From contig JAJZVM010000126.1 in assembly GCA_021845645.1 (NCBI GenBank), forward strand, positions 1-11,811: a stretch of DNA of 11,811 nucleotides. The letters are read 5' to 3'. The translations under genes and the position numbers were made by a program. The DNA is from Bacillota bacterium (lineage in GTDB: Bacteria > Bacillota_E > JAJZYS01 > JAJYTV01). The notes under the pieces are model-generated. The model worked only from the letters and a program-made list of their open reading frames with translations, was not told the DNA's origin and made no database searches. Positions within the stretch are counted from its first letter, which is position 1. Every line of letters begins with the position of its first letter. Below, one piece after another: positions 1 to 9,500 of the stretch.

Positions 1-120
1 CGTCTCTCTTCGGACTCCAAGCTCTCTGGCAGCTACACGAATGGGTACAAGTTCCATGACCTAACTCTAGCAGTAATCTACACCAAACTCAATAGAACGC
101 TAGATGTTATCGAGCAGTAA
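1..120 (+). CDS. C-terminal fragment of an unidentified gene (5' end outside window)
   Basis: The first forward frame is open from base 1 to a TAA at 118-120, giving 39 residues that end ...KLNRTLDVIEQ. All five other frames are interrupted in this stretch. The fragment is mixed polar and hydrophobic with one likely helix (LTLAVIYTKLNRTLDVIE) and does not end in the aromatic residue typical of outer-membrane barrels. Base composition is about 46% G+C, against roughly two thirds in the rest of the window. It uses codons such as AGA, CTA, AAT and GTT that are uncommon in the neighbouring genes. The composition step falls at the stop codon, which suggests horizontally acquired DNA such as an IS or phage gene. 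I do not recognise the family. The fragment is short enough that an open frame by chance cannot be excluded. Confidence 0.5.
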   Translation, partial: RLSSDSKLSGSYTNGYKFHDLTLAVIYTKLNRTLDVIEQ

Positions 121-357
121 CTACCCCTCCAAGGTGTGGCTCCGTTTGGCGGCTAGCGCCGCGGCAGGATCGGACTTCCAGCGCATGGCGCCTTGCCGGG
201 CGGCCCGCCGCGGACGCCGTACGCCCCGCGCCCGGCGGCGTACCGATCTGCACGCCCGCTTCTCCCGCTGCAGGCCAGGCTGCCGGCCTGCAGCCGTACT
301 GGCCGAGGCGTGCGACTCGGCGACATGCAGGCGTCGGACCGACCGCGCTGCGCATGC
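121..357. other. Convergent intergenic region with two perfect hairpins
   Basis: No believable gene is present; the frames that stay open are Arg/Pro/Ala-rich in the manner of GC-rich noncoding DNA. Two perfect inverted repeats stand out. At 219-243 the arms GTACGCC and GGCGTAC (7 bp) enclose 11 bases. At 267-294 the arms GCTGCAGGCC and GGCCTGCAGC (10 bp) enclose 8 bases. Neither is followed by a T-tract on either strand, so they are not intrinsic terminators. They may be protein-binding palindromes, REP-like elements or parts of a structured transcript. The inverted repeats are seen directly; any role is inference. Confidence 0.5.
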
Positions 358-394
358 AAAAAAGAGCGGTGCTGCACCCTTGCGCGCACCGCTC
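358..394 (-). terminator. Intrinsic terminator, minus strand
   Basis: Read on the minus strand, GAGCGGTGC (394-386) pairs perfectly with GCACCGCTC (372-364) as a 9-bp GC-rich stem with a 13-base loop. Six T residues (363-358) follow immediately. This is the textbook rho-independent arrangement. The only gene pointing at it is the giant surface-protein gene, whose stop codon at 585 lies about 190 bases upstream. It therefore either ends that transcript with a long structured 3' region or ends a separate small RNA starting between 395 and 584. Confidence 0.8.
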
Positions 395-441
395 CACGCT
401 GCCGGCAATGCGTCGCTGGCGAGCTCGTGCCGTATCGCGAC

Positions 442-573
442 GGCGAAGGTCCGCCTGCGGGAGTCAGGAGCTTTGGCCCCCGACCGCCTCCCCCTTCGCC
501 TGTCTTGTTTCCCGCCTGCGGGCGGGAGCGCCTCGGGCAGTCCCCAAGGCGGCAGGTTGCGCGCCTGCCGCCT
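442..573 (-). other. Structured 3' region of the giant gene / possible small RNA
   Basis: Three hairpins lie between the giant gene's stop codon and the intrinsic terminator. A 10-bp perfect stem (AGGCGGCAGG 547-556 with CCTGCCGCCT 564-573, 7-base loop) starts 12 bases after the stop. A 7-bp stem with a tetraloop (510-516 with 521-527) follows. An extended stem then pairs 442-449 (GGCGAAGG) with 493-500 (CCTTCGCC), continued by GGGAG 459-463 with CTCCC 488-492 across a 9-base bulge. None has its own T-tract. With the terminator at 358-394 the group spans about 215 bases and could be a protective 3' UTR, a processed sRNA, or an independent ncRNA. It matches no RNA family I recognise. Confidence 0.4.
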
Positions 574-584
574 GGTCGTGGCCC

Positions 585-3500
585 CTAAGGCGCAAGCCGC
601 CCGATGGCGCCTGCAAGTACTTTGGCCGCTTCTGCCCTGGTGGCGATGGCCCCTGGCGCGAACCGGTCGCCAGGCAGGCCCTGCAGGAGTCCCGCAGCCA
701 CGACCGACTGGACCGCGGGGAGCGCCCACGGTGCAATGTCGCGGCCGTCGGCGAACGAAACGGGCGGCGCGCTCTGGAGCGCAAGGGCCCGCGCGACGAG
801 CACCGCCATCTGCTCCCGGGAGATGGCTGCGTTTGGCCGGAACTCGCTGGCGGTGACCCCCTGTGCGATCCCCGCCTGCAGCGCGGCAGCGACGTACGGC
901 GCAAACCAGTCCCGCGGCAAGACATCGGCGAACCGCAAAGAGCCTGTGCTGGCCGGCGCGATCCCCACTGCCAGCACGAGCATCTTGACGAACTGCGCCC
1001 GCGTCACCGGTGCACCCGGCTCGAATCTCCCTCCCGGCAGGCCCTGCATGGCGCCTGCAGCGAGCATCCGCTCGATGTACGGCGTCGCCCAGTAGTTCTC
1101 CGGCACGTCGCGCGGCACTTCAGTCGCAAGCAGAAGCGTCAGCGTCGCTGGACCCGCGACGCGCACCGAGACTGTCCCGGCCGTGGCATCCACGGCGGAG
1201 GGGCGGAACGTCCACACGCCGTCCGAGCCCCGGACGTAGACCGACAGCCTCCCTGGCGCCAGGCCGCCGAGGGCGGCGAGGCTGTAGGCGAACGTCGCGG
1301 TCGCGGGAGCGCTGAGCGTCCCACCGGTCAGGGTGAAGGTGTCGCTGATCCCGGTCATGCCCGGGGGCAGCCCTCCCGTCGGCCCTGGCGCTTCCGCGAC
1401 GGCAAGCGTCTCCCCCGCAGCGAGCGCGCCAGGCGCTACCGTCATGCTGAAAAGCCCGTCGGCTGTCGCAAGAATGCCGCCCAGCCCGCCGACTTCGCCC
1501 GCAGGGCCAGACGGGGCCCGATGAGCCGACGGCGCCGCTGCGCCCGCTGCCGTGACCGTTGCCACGGCCGTCACCGGTTGGGCTGTACCCACGACCGAAA
1601 CGCTGATCGTCGCGTTGCCGCCGCTGGAGGGCGGCGTCCAGGTCACGCTGTAGGAACCGTCGCCCAACGTCGTCACCTCGAAGGCGCTGAGGCTGCCGGA
1701 AGACGCCGACAGGTCCACGTAGGCGTTCTGCACCGGATCGCCGCCGGCGTCGTAGACGAAACCGGAGATCGCTGCAGATCCGTTGGCGGCCACCGTGGCG
1801 GGAGACGCCGTCACGGTGATCGACGCCGGCACCAGGACAGGCGGTGCGAAGTCGTAGCTCGCGCTGGCGCTCAAGAGAGGCGTTGCGCCCTGGTCGCTCT
1901 GGGCTGTGATGGTGTCGACGCCGCTCGATGGCGGATTCTGGGGCGCGGTGTAGGTGACCGCGATCTGACCCTGGCTCCCGGCTGTGAAGGCCTCCGGCGT
2001 AGCCGTGAGCGCGACTCCCTCGGCGACGGCGCTGCCCAACGCGCCGGCCGCCAGCGAGAGGTAGACGGTGGCTCCCGGGATTGCCGCGCCCTGGGCATTC
2101 GTGGCTGTGACGACCGTCTCCGCCGTGTCGCCCGGGTTCAGGGAACCCTGCGTGGCGATGGCCTGCGGGGAGAAGGCGAGCAGGTCGCCGCTCGACAGCT
2201 GGACGGTGGGCGCCGCCACCCCGAACACCGTACCTGTGAGTTCGGCGAGCGTCGGATCGGAACTTGCGTCGAAGGGCCCGAGTGTGACGCACGCGGTCTG
2301 GGCGTCGTAAGACTGCGGGTTCACCGCTTGCCATGTCGTTCCGTCCGGCGACCACTCAATCGTGTCGCCCTGGCTGACGCCGCATTCCGTCGCCGTCACA
2401 GTTTGGAATCCACCCTGCGACGGCGTCGAGACCGCGATGTCAAAGTACTGCCCGGCCGACTGGAACGACGGGGCGCCCACGGGATCCACGTTGTATTCGG
2501 TGACGGCGACCGTGCCCGTGCCACCGGAGGCGGTCGCAGATGTGTCGGGGGTGGCGGAGTTCTGGCCGCCGGCCGTCGCGCTGCCGTTCGGAGAACTGCT
2601 CTGGGCGTCGCTCGAGCCGCTGACGACGGGGCCGCTCGTGAGGTTGGACGCCGCTGCAGGCACGATGTCGATCGAGAGACTCTGGCTCGCCGTCTCCGCC
2701 GGCGTCTCGCTGTCGGTCACAGTCACCGTGAAGAAGTACATGCCGGCCACCGTGGCACCGCTCGAAGAGATCAACCCGTAGGTGGGGTCCAGCGAGAGGC
2801 CCGGCGGCAGACTGCCCTGCACCGACCACTGGTAGGGGCCCACCCCATCCGTCGCCTGCAGCAGCGCAGAGTACCAGCCGCCGGCTTCGCCGCCGGGCAG
2901 AGCCGAGGTCGTGATCTCCAGCGCGGCGTTCTGCTGGCCGGCGGTGAAAACCTGCGCACCCGAGCCATCGCCCGCGAGGCCAGAGCCGCCAGACATGTAC
3001 CGCTTCGCGCTGTATGTCATGGTCGTGCAGACGAAGCCTTCCGTCCCGCTTGCATTTGCAACGACTTCGCACTTCGAGTATCCGCCCAGGCCACCCTGGC
3101 CGGCCGCGCCGCCCGTCGCGAGGTTCGCCGCCGAGTTTGTGCCGGCCTGACCGCCATACACGAGGCCGCTGGTCTGTGCGCTGGCGCCGGACGCAACATA
3201 GATCGCGCCGCCCTGCGCACCGCCGCCATCGCCGCCTTGGCCGCCCATGCCGCCCAGCGCGCCGAAGGACTTGAGCGCATTGACGCCGGACTTGCCCGGC
3301 GCGCCGACGGGAACGCCGCACCCGTACACGGGCTGCGAGAGGCCGGCTTCCGTATAGCCGCAGGTGAGGCCGCCCGGCCCCCCGCCGCCGCCCATCGCCT
3401 TCACGCCGTCAGCGGCAGAACCGCCTGTGCCGCCCGCACCCCCCTCGCCACCGATCGCCTGGTTGCCGCCGTCCGTGCTGTCGCCGAACTGGGTTGCCTG

Positions 3501-6500
3501 CACGGCAAGGCTGCCGCTGTTCCAGATGCCGCCGCCCTGCGCCATGCCGCCACTGCCGCCCGCACTGCCCATCCCCCCTGGGGAGCTGTTGCCGCTTGGA
3601 CCACCCATGCCGCCCTGTCCGCCGGCACCCGGCTTGCCGGTACCTTTCGGGCACCCTGGTGCAGGAACCGTGACATCGCCGCCCTGGCCACCGTTGCCGC
3701 CGCGGCCGCCGACGCCGCCGATACCGCCGTAGTTCGACGCGTCGTTCGGCGCACCGCCGCCGTATCCGGCGCGCGCCGTATTGCCCGCGAAGTCGCCGCC
3801 GTTGATCTGGAGCGTGCCGAGATTCTCCACGGCGCCTCCCTCGGCCGGGCCGCCGTTGCCCGCATTCCCCGGCTGGCCGCCCATGCCGCCCTGGCCCCCC
3901 GCACCGCCCGCGTAGCCTTCGCCGCCCGCGCTCGCACTGGTGCAGACGTCGCCTCCCCCGGCCGGCCCGGTCTGGCCCGGGTCCCCGAGGCCGCCCTGGC
4001 CGCCCGCGCCGCCTTCGCTGCCCCAGCCACCCTCGCCGCCCTGCGCCGAGTTCAGCAGGAAGGTAACGTTGTCCAGCGTGAGATTGCCCAGGTTGTAGAT
4101 GGCGCCGCCCTGCGCGTTGCCGCCGTCTCCGCCGTATCCTCCCTGGCCGCCGTTGCCGCCGCTGCTGCCGAACGCGCCGACGCCGCCATCCCCGCCATTG
4201 CCGCCATCGCCGCCGCCGCCCGCGACCGCAGAGTTGCCCGCGAAGCTGCCGCCGTTGACCGTGACCTGGCTGCCCGCCGCGATATACATGGCGCCACCTT
4301 GGGCGTCGCCGCCCGGCTGACCGTCGGAGCCTGCCGTGCCGCTCTGCCCGCTTTGCCCTGGCGTGCCATTCTGACCGCTCTTGCCCATCGCCGCTTGCAC
4401 AGAGCCGCCGATCACCGAAAGATCGTCCAGGGTGAGTTGACCGCCCTGAACATCGAACACACGCTCGGTCCAGCCGCTGTCCGCGGCAGCTTGCGTCGAG
4501 CTGAACGTGGGCGGCGGCGGCGCCTGCAGCGCCACGCCCTGCCCCGTCGCGTCGAGGGTGACCTGCAGGCCCGAGGGAACCTCCAGCGTCTTCGACAACT
4601 GGATCGTTCCGCTGCAGGCGAATGCGATGTAACCGCCCGCCGCGAAGGCAGCCTGCAGGCTCTGGTCGTCGCAGTTCACGAGAACCGTGGTGGCATTGCG
4701 CAAGCGGAAGGAGACGGTGCCGGAAACCCCCTGCACCGCTGCCGTGACCTGGTAGGAACCCGTCGATCCGCCCGCCATGGTCTGCACGCTGGCGACCCCG
4801 TTCTTGCCCGTAGGCACTGCGACCGTCTGGCCGCCGCCAGCGAAGGTGGCGCTCGGGCCGCTCCCCGGCGCCGTGAAGACCACCGACGCGCCGGCGACTG
4901 GATTGCCTCCCTGATCGAGAACGGTCACCTGGAGGTCCTGGGAGAACCATTTGCCGACCGCCTGGACCTGGCTGCCACCCGCCGTGGCCTGGAGTGAGGA
5001 CGCCGTGCCCGCGGTGTTCGTCAGGTTGAACGAGACGTAGTTCGTACCCTGCGCGGATGCCGTGACCTGGTAGGTTCCCGCGCTGCTGTTGGCCGTAAGC
5101 GTGGGCGACGTCGCCTGCCCGCTGCCGTCCGTCTGCGCCGTTGCGCTGGTCGCGCCACCCGCGAAGGTGGCGCCCGCACCGCTCGACGGCGCCTGGAAGG
5201 TAACGGCGACGCCGGCCGCGACCGGGTTGCCGGTGGCGTCGTCCACCGTCACGACGAGGGGGCTGGCGAACAGGCTGTCGATCGCGGCCTGCTGCTGGTT
5301 GCCGGAGGTCACGACCACGGTCGCCGGGATGCCGGCAGGGTTCTGTCCGACGGCGAAGTCCTGGCTGAAGGCCATCCCGCCGATCGTCAGGCTGAGGGGG
5401 TAGCTCTGGTTCGCCGCGACGCCCGGCACGTTGAAGTCGCAGCCGGAAAGGCCGCCGTGGGCATCCGTCGTGCAGCTGCCCGACAGTGTCAGCGGCTGGC
5501 CGGCGAAGGTCGCCTTTGTGACGGCGGCGCTCTGCGGCAGCCCGCTGCCACCGACCGTGGCGAGCGATCCGGGGTAGTCCTGGCCTGTGAAGGTGAACTG
5601 ATAGGCGTAGACCGGCACGGCAACGCCCGCGATGAACTGGCCTTTCGTCTGGTCGGCGGCTCCCACGAGGAGCGTGCCGCCTTGATAGCCGCCAGGCAAA
5701 CTCAAGGTGAAGCTGGCGGCCCCGTTCTGGCCACTCTGGGCCGAACTTGGCGAAACCTGCCAGGAGTACCCTAGGTTCGAACTCGCGACGCTGACCGCCA
5801 CCGTGTCGCCGCTGACCGGGGCGCCGCTGCCGTCCAGCAAGGTGACAAGGGCTGTCGCCTGCGGGCCCTGGCCGTAACCGAGCGTGTCGAAGACGATGGG
5901 ATTCGGGGTTACGGCGAGCGTCGAACCTGCGAGCTGCGCGGGCAGGACGACGGGCGCGATGCCATAGTCGGGCGTCGAGGCCGTGCCCGGGTCAGCGGAT
6001 GTCAGCACCTGCAGCTGATCGGCCGCGCCAGCAACTGGAGGGTTCGCCACCCCGGCGATGGTCACCGTCACCGTGGTGGAGGCGGGAATGATCGTGCCGC
6101 TGCCGCCAAGGTAGATGGTCGCGCTGTCTCCCTGGAAGGCGCTCACGCTCGACACCGTCACGGGCGAGCCGCCGGCCGCAACGGTGTAGTCGAGTGGTGC
6201 GGTGGGAAAGACCGTTCCCAGGGGTGCTGTGAGGACGAGGTCGTCGCCAAGCGGGTTTGCGCTCGTGATCGCTCCGACGGCGCTCGTCTGGAAGGTGACC
6301 GTGTAGCTGACGCCAGTGGCGCCCTGCGCTGCGGACGATAGCTGCAGCTGGGGACTTTGCACCTGCGTGCCGACGACGCTGATCTGCGCGTCGAGCGTCG
6401 CGGTGGCTCCGGTGACCGTATCCGTGACCTGGATGACGGGAAATGTCGTGTCCCCGGCATCGCCGACGTCCGGAGTACCGCTGATGAGGCCAGACGTACT

Positions 6501-9500
6501 GAGGCTCAGGCCGCTTGGCAGCTGGGCATAGCTCGTCACCGCCCAACTGTAGCTGCCGGAGCCGCCGCTGGCCTGCAGCTGCTCGGCGTACGGAGTGTTC
6601 GTCGTGGCGCTCGGCAACTTGGCGGATGTCGTGATCGCGAGGGGTGCCTGCGCCGAAACCTGCACGCTCGCGTTGCCGGCGATGCTGGCGGTCACCGTGT
6701 CGGTCGCCGTGATGGACTGGGCACCGGTCGTGGCTAGGGTGACTCCGCCTGCGAAGCTGTGGCTGCCGTCGTCGCCCCCGGTGCCGGTCGTGAAGGTGTA
6801 GTCGGCCGGCAGTGTGGCGCTAGGGTCGCTGCTTGTGAAGTGCACAGTACCGGAGTAGCCGGTGGCGGTGTTCCCGTAGGGGTCGTCGGCGGTCACGGTG
6901 ACCGTGAACGGGGTGCCCGCGGTCTCAGGCGACGCGGCCGTCACCGACAGGGAGGCGGCGGACGCCGGTTCCACCGTGATGCTGCCGCTGCTGCCGGTGA
7001 TGGAGCCGGTCAGCGTATCGGTGGCCGTCACGGTCGCCGAGGCGGCCGAGTAGAGGATGATCCCGCCGAAGGTGTGGCTGCCGTTGTCGCCACCCGCTCC
7101 GGCCCTGAAGGTGTAGTCGGCCGGCAGGACCGGGGCTTGGCCGTCGGGGCTCGCTGCCGCGCTGGTGGTGAAATGCACCGTGCCTGTGTAGCCCGTCGCG
7201 GTGTTGCCGTAGACATCCTGCGCCGTCACGATCAAGCCGAACTGGGAGCCGGCCGTCTGCTGGGCCGAGAAGAGAGTCAGCACCAGCTGGCTCGCCGCAC
7301 CCGGATTCAAGGTGAACGCCGGTGACGATGCGGGGGACGCATCGGCACTCGTATGCACCTGCAGAGTGTAGTTGCTGCCAGGCACGGTCGGGTTTGTGAC
7401 AGCGTGACCCGAACCGTCATTGAGCACCTTGACGGTCACGGATCCACCCGAGCCCACCGCGACCGGACTGGGGAAGGTCAGGGTGGTTCCGGACGCGGAG
7501 ACGCTCCCGCTGACCGGCTGACTGTTCACATCGATGTCGCTGCCGGAAAGGGCGCCACCGAACGACGTGCCGCTTGGGAACTCCAGGTAGACCGAAGCGC
7601 CTACGGTGAGGCCGCTCGTCGCGGTGAAGCCGACGGTGTACATGGAAGCTGCACCGACCGTGGCATCGCCAACTGCGACCGTTACCTGGCCAACCGCAGT
7701 GCCGCCCCCAGGCGGACCAACCGCGCCCGTCACCTGCACCGTGGGCAAAGCGCCGAGCGGCGTGAGCGTCCCGGCTGCGGTCGAAGCCTCGGCTGCCCCG
7801 AAGATCGCGACCGTCGCAGGTGCGGGCACCGTAACCCCCGGTCCCCCTGCACCCGTGTCGCCGTAGGTGATGGTCAGGGTCTGACCGCCAGAGAGGGTCA
7901 CGTTCGTCACGGAGATCGTCTGTCCGATGGCCCCGACACTGCCTGCACTCGCCACCGTATAGCCCTGGGCGCTCGCGGCCGTGCTGGGAGCCGGCCACGA
8001 GGAGGGTACCGTGATGTCAACGGTGCCGTTCGCGAGGCCGCCGCTCGCCGCCGTATAGGTGAAAGTGAAGCTCTGGCCCGTGCTGCCGCCTGGGACGGTT
8101 GCGGGGCTCACCTGCACGATGCCGCTGCCGTCTTGGGCTGTGCCGATCGTGCCGATGGCATAGGAGGCGCTGGTGGCCTGGGTGTCCGACGAAGTCGACA
8201 ATGTCAGGGCGTACGTACCCGCCGCCGGGTTCGTCACGTTCGCGACCTCGATCGCGACTGGGCTTGAAGCATTGATCGAGAGGGCGGGAGGCAGCGTGAT
8301 CCGGATCGTCGTAGAGCTGCCGCTCCCCTGCAACGTTACCGAGGCGGGCGTCTGCGTGTTCACCTGCCAGTCGGCGGCCGACGTCGGGAAGCCCTGGCCA
8401 TCCGGCAGACCGACGGTGATCGTCCCGGTACCTCCCGCAAGCGCACCCGAAGCGCTCGTCGTGAAGGTGATCGCATAATTTGCGTTCGCGCCCGCCGTGG
8501 CCGGGTTGGGCGTCACCGTGAGCCCGCTCGGAGATCCCGACGGCGCAGCTATGGCGTAGCCCATGCCGGACGGCAGCACGTCGGAGGAAGTGCTGACCGT
8601 CAGGATGTACGAGCCGGCCGGGGGATTGGTGACGTTCGAGACGACGATGTTGACCTGGCTCGATGCGGCGATGTTCGCTGGCACCGCAAGGACGAGGCTT
8701 GACGAGTTGCCGCTGCCCTGTGGCGTGACCGAAACGGGATGCTGCCCGTCCACCGTCCAGTCCGAGAGCGTGGCGGGAAAGGTCTGGCCACTCGGCAAGC
8801 CGAGCGTGATCGTGCCAGAACCGGCCGTGAGCGCGCCCGCGGCGCTCGTCGTGAAGCTGATCGTATACTGGGCCGTCGCACCTTGCACGGCTGTGCTCGG
8901 CGTCAGATTCACTCCGCTGACCGCGGTTCCGACAGGTGCGACGGCGGCCGCAAGTCCGGACCGGGCCGTGGGCAGCGCGGCCACTGCCGAATTCCAGGGA
9001 CCTATGGTCGATGGATTGTAGCTCTCCACGGTATCCACCGCCTGCCCGGCGGCGTTCTCCCCGCCGATCGCGTAGATCAGTCCGTCGGAGCCCACTGCCG
9101 CCGCGAGTCCGCTTCGCGCCGTGTTGAGCGACGGAGCGGCCGCCCATGGCCCGTTGGTCAACGGGTTGAATGTCTCGACGGACGTCAATGCGGCTGCGCC
9201 GCCGTTCGCGCCGCCCATCACGTAGATCTTAGCGTCGGGACCATATACCGCCGCAAGCCCGCTGCGTGCCGTGTTGAGCGGGGGACCTGCCGACCAGGGC
9301 ATGTTGGTTGCGGGGTTGTACACCTCTACGGACACAAGTGCGGTCCCGCTTGCGTTCGCCCCGCCGATCGCGTAGATCGAACCATTCGCCGGATCGTAGA
9401 CAGCCGCAAGCCCGCTGCGCGCGGTGGCCATCGACGCGACGGCCGACCAGCTGTTGCTCGCGGGGTTGTAGGCTTCCACAGTGTTCAGCACGACATTGCC

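Noticed and set aside
121..729. 202-codon minus-strand frame running past the end of the giant gene
   Set aside because: It overlaps the SLH codons in another frame, crosses the terminator at 358-394, and has Arg/Ala-rich noncoding composition.
354..4997. Open plus-strand frame of 1,547 codons opposite the giant gene
   Set aside because: Its product is an Arg/Ala/Gly-rich string with no domain, and it overlaps well-supported SLH, Ig-like and helix domains on the other strand. Strong GC bias at third positions leaves the antisense frame open. No ribosome site was seen.
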